This document shows positions 47,216 through 56,983 of a stretch of 64,000 nucleotides of DNA, piece after piece (positions within the stretch are counted from its first letter, which is position 1; each line of letters starts with the position of its first letter). The position numbers and the translations under genes are program-made. Origin of the DNA: Stenotrophomonas sp. BIO128-Bstrain. GTDB taxonomy: Bacteria > Pseudomonadota > Gammaproteobacteria > Xanthomonadales > Xanthomonadaceae. The stretch spans positions 1,054,001 through 1,118,000 of the forward strand of contig NZ_CP124620.1 of NCBI RefSeq assembly GCF_030128875.1. The letters are read 5' to 3'. The notes under the pieces were generated by a model. The model made no database searches. It saw only the letters and a list, made by a program, of their open reading frames with translations, and was not told the origin of the DNA.

Positions 47216-50200
47216 ATGTCAAAGTTCTTCATCGACCGTCCGATCTTTGCGTGGGTGCTAGCGATCGTCGTCATGATCGGCGGCGCTCTTGCAATTCTGG
47301 GGCTTCCGGTCAATCAGTATCCATCGATCGCGCCCCCGGCGATCGGCATCATCGCGGCCTACCCGGGTGCCTCTGCTCAAACCGTGCAGGACACAGTCAC
47401 TCAGGTGATCGAGCAGCAGCTCGCGGGTCTGGATGGACTGCGTTACATCCGATCCGAAAGCAACGCCGACGGAAGTGTGACTATCGTGGTCACGTTCAAT
47501 CAAGGCGTTGACCCGGACATTGCCCAGGTCCAGGTGCAGAACAAGCTGTCGCTTGCGACCCCGATGCTTCCCCAAGCCGTCCAACAGCTCGGGTTGCGTG
47601 TGGTGAAGTATCAAGTCAACTTCATGGTCATTGCCGGCTTGGTCTCCGAGGACGGCAGCCTCGACAACTTCGCATTGGGCGACATTGTCTCCTCGCAGCT
47701 GCAAGACCCCTTGACCCGTACCCAAGGCGTTGGTGACTTCATCAACTTTGGTGCCCAGAACTCCATGCGCGTCTGGCTCGATCCGTCCAAGCTTTATGAA
47801 TTCGGATTGATGCCCAGTGACGTCATGGCCGCAATCGGTGAGCAGAACGTACAGGTCTCTGCGGGTCAGCTTGCCGGCCGCCCCTCCACAGCTGAGGCGG
47901 CGACCAATGCGACCGTCTTGGGTAAGTCTCTGTATCAGCATCCCGATGAGTTCGAGAACATTCTGTTGAAGGTGAACACGGACGGGTCGCAAGTCCGCAT
48001 CAAGGATGTCGGTGAGGTTACGCTGGGCTCTGAGAGCTACTCGATCAGTTCGATGTATGACGGCAAACCAAGTGCAGCGATCGCGCTGCGGCTGGCCAGT
48101 GGTGGGAACACGATTGAAGCCGTCAATGCGGTTCGAGAGGCGCTGAAGACGCTTGAGCCGACCTTGCCGCCGGGGGTCAAGGTCGTCTATCCCTACGACA
48201 CTGCGCCTGTGGTGAAAGAGGCGATCAGTGGCGTCGTTCACACGCTGATCGAGGCAATCGTCCTCGTTTTCATCATCATGTATTTGTTCCTGCAGAACCT
48301 GCGTGCGACGTTGATACCTACTCTGGCGGTCCCTGTTGTACTGCTGGGCACCTTTGGCGTTATGGCAGCGTTTGGATTCTCAATCAACACCCTGACGATG
48401 TTTGGTCTTGTCTTGGCCATCGGCCTGCTTGTCGACGATGCCATCGTGGTGGTCGAGAACGTCGAGCGGATCATGGTCGAAGAGGGCTTGGATCCCGTTG
48501 CCGCAACCAAGAAGTCGATGGATCAGATCTCGGGCGCTCTGGTCGGAATTGGCCTGGTGCTTTCAGCCGTGTTTGTTCCGATGGCGTTCTTCGGTGGTTC
48601 GATCGGCGTGATCTATCGCCAGTTCTCTCTGACGATCGTGACTGCGATGGCGCTCTCCGTCATCGTCGCGCTGGTGTTCACGCCTGCTCTGTGCGCGACC
48701 ATGCTCAAGCCGGTGCACGGCACACATCAGAAGACGGGCTTCTTTGGCTGGTTCAACCGAACCTTTGACAGAGGTGCGGACAAGTATGAGCGTGGAGTCC
48801 AGCACATTGCGACACGCCGCGGGCGGTATGGCTTTGTCTTCGTTGGCATCGTCGTTGCGCTAGCGGCGCTGTTCCCACTGATGCCAACGTCCTTCCTGCC
48901 AGACGAAGATCAAGGCCAGATGATGGTTCAGCTTGAGTTGCCTCCCAACAGCACTGCTGCTCAAACCGAAGCAGTTCTGCAGGAAGTGACCAAGTACTTG
49001 AAAGAGGACGAAGCAGATATGGTCGCTTCCGTTTTCGGCGCCAACGGCTTCAGCTTTGCCGGGCGGGGGCAGAACAGCGCCATTCTCTTTGTTCGACTCA
49101 AGCCTTGGGAGGAGCGCCACGGAACGGTGTTTGAGTTGCAGGGTAGGGCAATGCAGCGCTTCTCGAAGATCAAAGAGGCACAGGTCTATGCGTTCGTACC
49201 GCCTGCCATCATGGAGCTTGGTAACGCAACCGGGTTCAATCTATTCATCCAGGACTACAGCGGGCTCGGCCATGAGCATTTGATGCAGGCACGAGGTCAG
49301 TTCCTGGGAGCAGCCGCGCAACACCCAGCTCTCGCCATGGTGCGCCCGAACGGAAAATCTGACGAGCCACAGTACCAAGTGGCAATCGATGATGAGAAGG
49401 CGAGAGCGCTTGGTGTGACTTTGGCTGACGTCAACTCGACAATGAGTGCCGCGTGGGGTTCCGCCTATGTGAATGACTTCATCGATCGCGGCCGAGTGAA
49501 GCGCGTCTACGTGCAAGGCATCCCGGAGTCGCGGATCACGCCGGATGATTTCAACAGGTGGTTTGTCCGAAATCGCCAGGGAGAGATGGTGTCTTTTGCG
49601 GCCTTTGCAACCGGATCTTGGGTCTATGGTTCACCCAAGCTCGAGAGGTACAACGGCGTACCAGCAATTGAGATCCTGGGTGAGCCGGCGCCTGGGCACA
49701 GCTCGGGCGAAGCGATGGCCGCCATCGAGGAGATCGCTGCGAAGCTACCGCCGGGCGTGCAGATCGCGTGGACGGGTTTGTCGTACGAGGAGCGTCTCTC
49801 CGGCTCTCAGGCGCCAGCACTCTATGTACTCTCCATCATCGCGGTCTTCCTGTGCCTGGCGGCTCTGTATGAGAGCTGGACCATTCCATTCTCGGTCCTT
49901 CTCGTGATTCCGATTGGCGTGATTGGCACCGTTGTTGCTACGTTGGCACGTGGCCTGGACAACGACGCCTTCTTCCAGATCGGTCTTCTTACGACGGTGG
50001 GACTCTGCGCCAAGAACGCGATCCTGATCGTAGAGTTCGCAAAGGACCTCTACGAGAAGGGTGGACGGTCGCTGGTACAGGCTGCTGTTGAGGCATCAAG
50101 GTTGCGTTTGCGCCCGATCATCATGACATCGCTGGCCTTCACCATGGGCGTGATCCCCTTGGCTATCTCCACTGGTGCCAGCTCGGGAAGCAAGCATGCG

Positions 50201-50344
50201 ATCGGCACCGGCGTCATTGGCGGGATGGTGACTTCAACACTGGTGGCAATCTTCTTCATCCCGCTGTTCTACGTCGCCGTGACCGGATTCTTCACGCGAA
50301 AAAAGAAGAGTGATGCGGACTCAGAACATGTTGACCATACATAG
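47216..50344 (+). CDS. RND multidrug efflux pump, inner-membrane subunit (MexB/AcrB-like)
   Basis: A 1042-residue HAE1 RND transporter: [28 protein letters not shown] first helix, the TM4 proton-relay acidic pair in [22 protein letters not shown] (about 395-417), docking domain repeats, and TM10 lysine in [27 protein letters not shown] (about 930-955). It exports hydrophobic drugs by proton antiport, as a trimer. It lies 11 bp after the adaptor and 172 bp before the outer-membrane gene. Full length, no disruption. Confidence 0.97.
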   Translation: MSKFFIDRPIFAWVLAIVVMIGGALAILGLPVNQYPSIAPPAIGIIAAYPGASAQTVQDTVTQVIEQQLAGLDGLRYIRSESNADGSVTIVVTFNQGVDPDIAQVQVQNKLSLATPMLPQAVQQLGLRVVKYQVNFMVIAGLVSEDGSLDNFALGDIVSSQLQDPLTRTQGVGDFINFGAQNSMRVWLDPSKLYEFGLMPSDVMAAIGEQNVQVSAGQLAGRPSTAEAATNATVLGKSLYQHPDEFENILLKVNTDGSQVRIKDVGEVTLGSESYSISSMYDGKPSAAIALRLASGGNTIEAVNAVREALKTLEPTLPPGVKVVYPYDTAPVVKEAISGVVHTLIEAIVLVFIIMYLFLQNLRATLIPTLAVPVVLLGTFGVMAAFGFSINTLTMFGLVLAIGLLVDDAIVVVENVERIMVEEGLDPVAATKKSMDQISGALVGIGLVLSAVFVPMAFFGGSIGVIYRQFSLTIVTAMALSVIVALVFTPALCATMLKPVHGTHQKTGFFGWFNRTFDRGADKYERGVQHIATRRGRYGFVFVGIVVALAALFPLMPTSFLPDEDQGQMMVQLELPPNSTAAQTEAVLQEVTKYLKEDEADMVASVFGANGFSFAGRGQNSAILFVRLKPWEERHGTVFELQGRAMQRFSKIKEAQVYAFVPPAIMELGNATGFNLFIQDYSGLGHEHLMQARGQFLGAAAQHPALAMVRPNGKSDEPQYQVAIDDEKARALGVTLADVNSTMSAAWGSAYVNDFIDRGRVKRVYVQGIPESRITPDDFNRWFVRNRQGEMVSFAAFATGSWVYGSPKLERYNGVPAIEILGEPAPGHSSGEAMAAIEEIAAKLPPGVQIAWTGLSYEERLSGSQAPALYVLSIIAVFLCLAALYESWTIPFSVLLVIPIGVIGTVVATLARGLDNDAFFQIGLLTTVGLCAKNAILIVEFAKDLYEKGGRSLVQAAVEASRLRLRPIIMTSLAFTMGVIPLAISTGASSGSKHAIGTGVIGGMVTSTLVAIFFIPLFYVAVTGFFTRKKKSDADSEHVDHT

Positions 50345-50418
50345 AACGTTCCTGTCACTGAGCCGACAGGTCGTCTAGGTCGCTCCCCGGCCTAGCCGCT
50401 GCTTGCAACGAGCAGCCG

Positions 50419-50465
50419 CCGCCAATTGGCGGTTCGCTGAGGGCGCCTCTCCGAGGCGTCCTCAG
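50419..50465 (+). repeat. Two adjacent hairpins in the pump-channel spacer
   Basis: CCGCCAATTGGCGG (50,419-50,432) is a perfect 14-nt palindrome. CTGAGGGCGCCTC-TCC-GAGGCGTCCTCAG (50,437-50,465) is a 13-bp stem with one G-U pair. Neither has a T-run. They could act as mRNA stability or attenuation elements within the efflux operon. Confidence 0.6.
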
Positions 50466-50516
50466 CCCATTTCATTCTGAGCGCTGACCGCAAGGTCGCT
50501 CACTGGAAGGTCACTA

Positions 50517-52007
50517 ATGAAGAAGACTACACGCAGCCAGAACCACACCCACCCGCATCGTCTATTGTCGCTCTCGGTCTTTGCCTTCTTAGTGCCGTTG
50601 ACCGGGTGCTCGACGCTGCAGCCCGATTTGAAACTGCCCCCCGCCCCGGTTGCGATGGACTGGCAGAGTGGCTCCAAAGATCAGCTGGGCAGTGACACCG
50701 ATCGCCCATGGCAGGACATGGTCCGGAGTGAACGTGCGAGGAGCCTTGTCGAACTGGCGCTGGTCCAGAATCGAGACTTGCGAATTGCGGCTTTGAACGT
50801 CCAGAGGGCGCAAGCGCAGTATCGAATCCAGCGCGCCGCCTTGCTGCCCGAGGTTGATGGTGTCGGAACCGGCTCCTCTCAGCGTGCTCAGGCTCCTAAT
50901 GGCTCCGGGGAATCCAGCGTCAGCCGGACGTACTCCGCCGATCTTTCGGTGGTTGCATGGGAGCTGGACCTCTTCGGTCGCGTGGCGAGCCTGAAGGATG
51001 CGGCGCTGCAGGACTATCTCTCAACGGAAGCCGCCCAGCGTGCAACTCGTCTAAGCGTTGTGGCTCAAGTTCTCGGCAGCTACGTGCAGCTGTGCGCGGA
51101 TCTGCAGCGGCAACAGCTGGCACAGGAAACCCTTGCTAGTCGACAAGCGTCCTACCAGCTGCAGAACAGCCTCAATGCAGCAGGGCTGAGCTCGAGCGTC
51201 GAGCTCCGCAGAGCGAAGACGGAGCTTCACGAGATCGAAGATCAGACGCTGGAGGCAGTCGCTGCGGCAGCTCGAAGCAGGAACACCCTGGAACTCGTTG
51301 TGGGGTCACCCCTTGGTACCGTGGAAGGTGAACCCATCGCCGGGATCTTGACGGACGTGGTGCCAGGCGTGGGCGTTCCATCAGACCTGCTCTACCGACG
51401 CCCGGACATTCTTGCCGCAGAGCACCAGCTTCGTGCCGCGAACGCCAACATCGGAAGTGCTCGAGCGGCGTTTTTCCCCAGCATCACCCTCACCGGAAGC
51501 TTCGGATCGGCCAGCCAGGAGCTCTCCGGCCTGTTTGATGGCGGGACTCGCGCGTGGTCGTTCATTCCCCAACTCCACCTTCCAATCTTCAATGGAGGCC
51601 GTCTGCGGGCTTCCCTCAAGGTCGCCAAAGTAGATCGTGACAGGGCACTGGCGGACTATGAGAAGGCGATCCAAACCTCTTTCCGGGAGGTCTCCGACGT
51701 GCTTGCCGATCAAGCAGTGATCGGCGATCGAGTCCGCGCTCGCCGAGATCAAGTTGTGTCCGCAGATGAGGTCCTTGATGCAATCGGTGATCGGTACGAG
51801 GCAGGGATCAGCGATCAGCTGGAGTTGCTCGATGCCCAGCGAGGTCTCTACAGCTCTCAGCGAAGCTTGGTTTCGGCCGAGTCACGGCAGGTGCAGATCG
51901 CCATCGACTTGTATCGCACGCTCGGCGGCAATTGGGCAGCTGATCAAGTCACACCTGTTGCGAAGACGAGATGGTCTGAATCACGCCTCGAGAGGAGCAT
52001 GCCATGA
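50517..52007 (+). CDS. Outer-membrane efflux channel (OprM/NodT/SmeF-like)
   Basis: A 496-residue TolC-type lipoprotein: signal peptide with lipobox LTGC (Cys about 31), and two repeated halves with NRDLRIAALNVQRAQAQYRIQRAALLPEVDGVG and the second-half LYRRPDILAAEHQLRAANANIGSARAAFFPSITLTGSFGS, the usual OEP pattern. Forms the exit duct of the tripartite pump. AAGGTCACTA precedes ATG. Its stop overlaps the start of the universal-stress-protein gene (ATGA). Confidence 0.95.
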   Translation: MKKTTRSQNHTHPHRLLSLSVFAFLVPLTGCSTLQPDLKLPPAPVAMDWQSGSKDQLGSDTDRPWQDMVRSERARSLVELALVQNRDLRIAALNVQRAQAQYRIQRAALLPEVDGVGTGSSQRAQAPNGSGESSVSRTYSADLSVVAWELDLFGRVASLKDAALQDYLSTEAAQRATRLSVVAQVLGSYVQLCADLQRQQLAQETLASRQASYQLQNSLNAAGLSSSVELRRAKTELHEIEDQTLEAVAAAARSRNTLELVVGSPLGTVEGEPIAGILTDVVPGVGVPSDLLYRRPDILAAEHQLRAANANIGSARAAFFPSITLTGSFGSASQELSGLFDGGTRAWSFIPQLHLPIFNGGRLRASLKVAKVDRDRALADYEKAIQTSFREVSDVLADQAVIGDRVRARRDQVVSADEVLDAIGDRYEAGISDQLELLDAQRGLYSSQRSLVSAESRQVQIAIDLYRTLGGNWAADQVTPVAKTRWSESRLERSMP

Positions 52008-52849
52008 TGCCGAACTTCAATGATGTTGCCGTCTTCTTTGACTTGAGCAGCACTGGCGAAAGCCTGCTTGCACTTGCTGGAGGGCTGGCGAAAGACAATC
52101 ATGCCACCCTGATCGGACTGAGCAGCCTTCCAATTGACCCGTCCAGTCACGGCACCGGCTTCGCTCGTGGTGCTGCGATGGGGGACGTCATCCTGGCGCG
52201 GCAAGGCGACCAAGCTCGGCATGCGCAGTCCACCACCCAAGCGCTGCTTCTGGCAGGTGCTCGCGCTGGGGTTGCTACCGAAATGCACGTCGTAGACCAC
52301 ACAGAGTCCGAAGAAGCTGCCGCAGCGCACGCAAGCTATGCGGACGTCATGATCGTTGGACATCCCCTGGCAGTTGGTGCCCCCTTGATGTGGTCGCCCA
52401 TTCTCTCTCTGGAGAGAAATGGCATGCCACTGCTGCTGGTGCCAGACGGACGGCCGCAAGGCCCAGTTGGTCGGCGGATTCTGGTTGGGTGGAATGGAAC
52501 GCGCGCCGCGCGTCGCGCGATTGCTGATGCACTGCCGCTTCTTGCTCGGGCCGAGCATGTCGAGCTGCTCATGGTGGATCCCGTATTCGCGAAGGATCAG
52601 TCGGAAGAGCGCCCAGGTGCAGGGCTGGCGCTCTACCTCCAGAAGCACGGTGTTCCTGTAAGTGTTCGCCAGGTGGCGGCGGGAGGGGGCGGCGTGACAG
52701 AGGCCATTCTTGCCGCAGCGGTCGAATCAGAGTGTGATCTGGTCGTGCTGGGAGCCTACAGCCGACGCTCGCGTTACGTCGAGGCGCTTTTCGGTGGCGT
52801 GACCCAGTCATTCCTGGCCGGAACTCCGATCAGCCTCTTCATCTCGTGA
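52004..52849 (+). CDS. Universal stress protein (tandem UspA domains)
   Basis: A 281-residue protein with two UspA-like halves: N-terminal NDVAVFFDLSSTGESLLALAGGLAKDNHATLIGLSSLP, and second half from RILVGWNGTRAARRAIADALPLL to the nucleotide-loop-like VVLGAYSRRSRYVEALFGGVTQSFL (G-x2-R variant). The start could be ATG 52004 or 52007. It is translationally coupled to the outer-membrane channel gene (ATGA overlap), an unusual fourth partner of an RND operon. The role is likely stress or nucleotide sensing; the evidence is only family and position. Confidence 0.85.
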   Translation: MMPNFNDVAVFFDLSSTGESLLALAGGLAKDNHATLIGLSSLPIDPSSHGTGFARGAAMGDVILARQGDQARHAQSTTQALLLAGARAGVATEMHVVDHTESEEAAAAHASYADVMIVGHPLAVGAPLMWSPILSLERNGMPLLLVPDGRPQGPVGRRILVGWNGTRAARRAIADALPLLARAEHVELLMVDPVFAKDQSEERPGAGLALYLQKHGVPVSVRQVAAGGGGVTEAILAAAVESECDLVVLGAYSRRSRYVEALFGGVTQSFLAGTPISLFIS

Positions 52850-52975
52850 CGCTGTATGCCTCCAACCTCTGTTGACGCTTAGTGCCACTCGCCGGCTGCA
52901 TCTGCGTCGTGCAGCTGGCGATGCTTCTACGGCCTGCCAAAGCTGTACAAGAATCGTGAATGGCCATCGGTCCCG

Positions 52976-53662
52976 CTACTTGGGGCGGTTGGTGTCGCGT
53001 GCTGCGCGGTTGATGAAGTCAACCAGTGGCTTGGCTGCCTTCCATGCCTGGACGATCTCGCTCGTAGCCTTCGGGCCTTTCAAGGCCGAATCGGTGAGAG
53101 GATGATTGAAGCAGTATCCTTTGAGCTTAAGCAGCTCGATCGCGGGGTGCTCAGCGGAGAAACCACGAGGAGCTTGCTGAAGCGTTCCGGAGGTGGTCAG
53201 ACCCTCTGGAAAGTTGCTCTTGACAGCATGTGTAGCGAGCAGCCGGCGAAACTGCTGAGGATCAGCGGCAATGGCTTCTCGGACGGAGTTCAACGTCTCG
53301 AGAGGTGGGTTGAAAGCGCCCCCGCCGGCATAGCTTCTGCCAGGCTGCACGTGCAGGTAATAGGCCGCGACCGACGCAGCCTTTCCCATCGGATACAGCA
53401 TGATGAAGAACTCACTCTTGTAGTCTGACTTGCCTTTAGCGAAGCGTGCATCACGGTTTAGGCGGCTCACACAGCGGCGAGGTTCGCCCTGATTGTCAGG
53501 GATCCTCTCGTCGACCCTGGTGCTCTCAGCGATGAGAGATATTGCTGCCTGAAGTACTTCGGCGCGAGCAGCATCGTACTCGCCTCGATGTGTGTCAATC
53601 CAAGCCTTAGTCCCGTCATTCTCGACACCTTTCAGGAACTTCATCGTGCGAGTAGTGATCAT
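52976..53662 (-). CDS. DUF2461 domain protein
   Basis: A 228-residue protein of the DUF2461 family (TIGR02453 type): MITTRTMKFLKGVENDGTKAWIDTHRGEYDAARAEVLQ, CVSRLNRDARFAKGKSDYKSEFFIMLYPMGK, AAYYLHVQPGRSYAGGGAFNPPLETLNSVREAIAADP. GGAG lies 5 nt before ATG 53662; an upstream in-frame extension overlaps dinB and is rejected. It lies 13 bp after dinB on the same strand and is probably in the same operon. Function unknown in the family. Confidence 0.88.
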   Translation of the reverse strand: MITTRTMKFLKGVENDGTKAWIDTHRGEYDAARAEVLQAAISLIAESTRVDERIPDNQGEPRRCVSRLNRDARFAKGKSDYKSEFFIMLYPMGKAASVAAYYLHVQPGRSYAGGGAFNPPLETLNSVREAIAADPQQFRRLLATHAVKSNFPEGLTTSGTLQQAPRGFSAEHPAIELLKLKGYCFNHPLTDSALKGPKATSEIVQAWKAAKPLVDFINRAARDTNRPK

Positions 53663-53675
53663 GTGAGCTCCGATA

Positions 53676-54818
53676 TCAAGTGCTGGTGGCGGTGTGGATG
53701 GTAGTTGGCAGAGAATCTCGTTGGAGATCAAGGCAAAGCTGCTGTTGTTCCAGAGGTGGTGTCGTAGTCTGCGTAAGGGCGGATAGGGAGATGCCAAGTA
53801 GACGAATAGGGGTACCCTCACGGGCAAGCGTGTTCAAGAGCCGCTCGCTTATCAACGCCAAAGCCTGCTGTGAGCTGAGAGCGTCTGGTGCTGAGTGGCT
53901 CTTGGTGACCTCACTGAAGTCGGTGAACCTAACTTTTACTGTCACTGTCCGTGGGCGTGACTGACTGAGTTCGCACTTCGCCCAAACCTCCGCAGAGATC
54001 TTTGCGAGGGAGGAGCGCCTCGCACCGTCGTCAAGCAAAGCATGCTTGAACGATCTTTCAATGCCATGGGATCTGCGAGCGGAAGGCGGGCTGACGGGCC
54101 GTTCGTCGATACCTCGACAGACGTCGTAGAAGTACTGGCCGCCCCTCCCGAACTCATGCACCAGGCATTCAAGTGATGCTGCACGTAGCTGCTCTCCTGT
54201 TTCTATGCCAAGTGCGAGCATCCGTGCCTCAGTCGCCGGTCCGACCCCATGGAACTTGCCCACGGGGAGTGGATCGATGAACGGCTGTGCGCGGCCTGGA
54301 GGGATAACGAGCAGTCCGTTGGGTTTGCAATGGTCGGAGGCCAACTTGGCAAGGAACTTGTTGTAGGACACTCCAGCGGAGACGATGAGCTCCAGCTCTT
54401 TCCAGATGTCAGCTCGGATGCGTTTAGCTAGTGCGGTAGCCGACGTCTTCTCCGTCGTCTCCGTAACGTCTAGGTAGGCCTCATCAAGAAAGATTGGCTC
54501 AATGCATCCACTGTAGCGTGCGTAGATCTGATGTGCCTGAGCGCTCAAGGATTCATAGACATCCAAACGTGATTCGATGATCTCGAGCTGGGGCCAGCGT
54601 GCGATCGCGGATGCAGCACTAGTCCCGGCGCGAACACCGATCGCGCGGGCCTCGTAGCTTGCTGCTGCGATGATGCCCCAGCCTTTCGGATCGGTTACGG
54701 CGATGGGCATGCCGCGCAGCGCAGGATTGTCTCGTTGCTCGACGGATGCGTAGAACGCGTCCATGTCGAGGTGGACGATCTTGCGGATCTCAGCTTTGAT
54801 CTCTTCAACGAGCTTCAT
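53676..54818 (-). CDS. dinB: DNA polymerase IV-type Y-family polymerase
   Basis: A 380-residue translesion polymerase: catalytic HLDMDAFYASVEQRDNP (about 16-32), YEARAIGVRAG fingers, the second acidic cluster FLDEAYLDVT (about 108-117), AGVSYNKFLAKLASDHCKPNGL palm, helix-hairpin-helix thumb VGPATEARMLALGIETGEQL, and a little-finger domain. The C-terminal QLCLDL resembles a beta-clamp motif. Unlike usual DinB, the fingers read DPKGWGIIAAASYEAR. It is followed by a DUF2461 gene. No LexA-type box is visible upstream. Confidence 0.93.
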   Translation of the reverse strand: MKLVEEIKAEIRKIVHLDMDAFYASVEQRDNPALRGMPIAVTDPKGWGIIAAASYEARAIGVRAGTSAASAIARWPQLEIIESRLDVYESLSAQAHQIYARYSGCIEPIFLDEAYLDVTETTEKTSATALAKRIRADIWKELELIVSAGVSYNKFLAKLASDHCKPNGLLVIPPGRAQPFIDPLPVGKFHGVGPATEARMLALGIETGEQLRAASLECLVHEFGRGGQYFYDVCRGIDERPVSPPSARRSHGIERSFKHALLDDGARRSSLAKISAEVWAKCELSQSRPRTVTVKVRFTDFSEVTKSHSAPDALSSQQALALISERLLNTLAREGTPIRLLGISLSALTQTTTPPLEQQQLCLDLQRDSLPTTIHTATST

Positions 54819-55010
54819 CGCTTCGACCGGCTAAAGAACATGACTGGATCTCACGGGGCATGACCAAGGCTGATGCGCGAGCGGCTGAGCGACCTCTTCA
54901 GCCTGCTAAGGGTAGCATTTGATGCCCGCACCACAGCGAGCAGTTCCGAGAGGTCCCCGCGAGTGGCCAAACGAGTGGACAAGCAGGTGCAGCGCAAACA
55001 AGGCTCGTCT

Positions 55011-56012
55011 CTACTGTAGATTAACCACCACCTTGCCCTTGGCCCGGCCACTCTCGACATGGGCCAAGGCGCTCTGGGTCTCCTGGAACGGGAAAACCCT
55101 GTCGATGACCGGACGGATCGCACCAGCCTCCACCAGCGAGGTGATCTCGCTCAACTGCTGGCCGCTGGCCCGCATGAACACGAAGGTGTACGTCACGCCC
55201 TTCTGCTTGGCCTTGCTGCGGATGCCATGGCTGAGCAGGCGCATGACCTGCTTGAGCGGCCAGGCCAGCCCGCGCGCACTGGCAAACGCGGGCGTGGGTG
55301 GCCCCGAGATCGAAATGAGATGCCCGCCCGGCCTGAGGATCTGTAGCGAGCGGGTCAGTTCATCCTTGCCGAGGCTGTTGAGCACCACATCGTAGTCGCG
55401 CAGTTCCGTCGCGAAATCCTGCTGTTTGTAATCAATGACGACGTCTGCGCCGAGATCCTTCACCCACGCGACGTTGGCGGTACTGGTGGTGGTGGCCACG
55501 AAGGCGCCCAGATGCTTGGCCAGCTGGATCGCCACCGTCCCGACGCCGCCGGAGCCGGCCTGGATGAAGACCTTCTGCCCGGGTTTGAGCTGGGCGGTTT
55601 CGACCAGTGCCTGCCATGCGGTCAGTGCGACCAGGGGCAGCGAGGCGGCCTCCACCATGGTGAGGTTGCCGGGTTTGAGCGCCACCGAGGCAGCATTGAC
55701 CGCAATGAACTCGGCGAACGTGCCGATGCGATCATCGTCGGGACGGGCATACACCTCATCGCCGGGTTTGAAATGCTGCACCCCGGCGCCGACACTGACC
55801 ACCGTGCCAGCCATATCGTTGCCAAGAATCAGCGGCAGGCGATAAGGCAGGATCAGCTTGAACTCCCCGGTGCGGATCTTGGTGTCCAGCGCATTGACGC
55901 TGGCCGCGTGCACCCGGATGAGCACATCGTCATCGCGCAGCGGAGGCTGCGGGGCGTCGCCGATGCGGCCGGTCTCCTTTTTGCCATAACGGTCGATGAG
56001 GAAGGCTTTCAT
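55011..56012 (-). CDS. NADP-dependent MDR oxidoreductase (zinc-independent)
   Basis: A 333-residue quinone-oxidoreductase-like MDR protein: GroES-like domain MKAFLIDRYGKKETGRIGDAP...HAASVNALDTKIRTGEF, GNDMAGTVVSVGAGVQHFKPGDEVYARPDDDRIGTFAEF, and Rossmann AGSGGVGTVAIQLAKHLGAFVATTTS (about 150-175). It reduces activated double bonds or quinones with NADPH. It is the last gene of the nine-gene minus-strand cluster, 63 bp after the hydrolase gene. No zinc ligand cysteine in the catalytic place. Confidence 0.9.
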   Translation of the reverse strand: MKAFLIDRYGKKETGRIGDAPQPPLRDDDVLIRVHAASVNALDTKIRTGEFKLILPYRLPLILGNDMAGTVVSVGAGVQHFKPGDEVYARPDDDRIGTFAEFIAVNAASVALKPGNLTMVEAASLPLVALTAWQALVETAQLKPGQKVFIQAGSGGVGTVAIQLAKHLGAFVATTTSTANVAWVKDLGADVVIDYKQQDFATELRDYDVVLNSLGKDELTRSLQILRPGGHLISISGPPTPAFASARGLAWPLKQVMRLLSHGIRSKAKQKGVTYTFVFMRASGQQLSEITSLVEAGAIRPVIDRVFPFQETQSALAHVESGRAKGKVVVNLQ

Positions 56013-56075
56013 GGGCGGTGTGTCTCTGGTTGAGGGATGCCGTCGGGCTGCGGGGCAGGGAATGTGGTGGGCGCA

Positions 56076-56906
56076 TCAGTTATCGAGGAACGCTAGCGCG
56101 TCCCGAACGAACTCGGCGTGATACTGGAATATCCCGCCATGACCGGCGTCGTCGTAGAGGACCAGCGTCGCATCGGGAATGCGGTGGGCCAGATCGCCAC
56201 TGTTGGGCGTGGGGACCATGATGTCGCTGTCCCCATTCGCGATGAGCACCGGGATACGGATGTCGCCCAGGTCCTGGGGCGATTGCCTGCCCCACGCCGT
56301 GATCGCCTTCAGTTGCCGCAGGAACGCCCCGGGTGAGGCTGGCCTGTCGCGATCATTCGTGCGTTCCTTCAACCGTTGCAGGAACGCGGTTGCCGCCTGT
56401 CGGCTGCGGGCGCTGGCGGTGAAGAACAGGTAGTACTTGGGATCGCGCCGCGTCAGCAGGCCCTTGAGGATCAAGGGCCAGGACACGCGGCCCACCCGGT
56501 CGATACCGCGGCCACCCGCTGGCCCGGTACCGGTCAGGATGAGCCGACGCACCAGGTCGGGCGCGTCCAGCACCACCTGCTGCGCAACGAAACCGCCGAG
56601 CGAGAAGCCGAGCAGATCGACGCGGCCCAAGCCCATCGTGCGAATCAGCGCGATCGTGTCCTGCGCCATTTCCGCGACGGTTACCGGTGCTTTGCCACCT
56701 GATCCTCCAATGCCACGGTAGTCGATGGCGATGACCCGATGCCTGCTGGCCAGGCCATCCACGATGCGCGGATCGAAGTTGTCCAGCACCGCGCCCCAGT
56801 GATTAAGCAGGAGCAGCGGTATGCCGCCGCGCGGTCCGAGGTCCCGGTAGGCAAATGTGGTCCCACCGACGTCAAGGGTTTGGGTGGGGGACTCGATGTA
56901 TCGCAT
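56076..56906 (-). CDS. Alpha/beta hydrolase
   Basis: A 276-residue alpha/beta hydrolase: oxyanion LLLNHWGAVLDNFDP, nucleophile elbow GFSLGGF (Ser about 101), acid in ANGDSDIMVP and histidine in DDAGHGGIFQY. It shares the layout of the two other hydrolases of the cluster but is clearly more distant. Cleaves ester, lactone or C-C bonds; the substrate is unknown. Between an MDR oxidoreductase gene (downstream, 63 bp) and another (upstream, 77 bp). Confidence 0.9.
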   Translation of the reverse strand: MRYIESPTQTLDVGGTTFAYRDLGPRGGIPLLLLNHWGAVLDNFDPRIVDGLASRHRVIAIDYRGIGGSGGKAPVTVAEMAQDTIALIRTMGLGRVDLLGFSLGGFVAQQVVLDAPDLVRRLILTGTGPAGGRGIDRVGRVSWPLILKGLLTRRDPKYYLFFTASARSRQAATAFLQRLKERTNDRDRPASPGAFLRQLKAITAWGRQSPQDLGDIRIPVLIANGDSDIMVPTPNSGDLAHRIPDATLVLYDDAGHGGIFQYHAEFVRDALAFLDN

Positions 56907-56983
56907 GCTCAGTTCTCGCTACTTAGTCGGTAGGGGACATCGCGTGTTCACCGCGCTTGCAGGGGGCGGGGCGAACTAGGTAA

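Noticed and set aside
54819..55010. LexA-type SOS box upstream of dinB
   Set aside because: No CTGT-N8-ACAG or Xanthomonas-type TTAGTA/TACTAA palindrome is visible in the gap.
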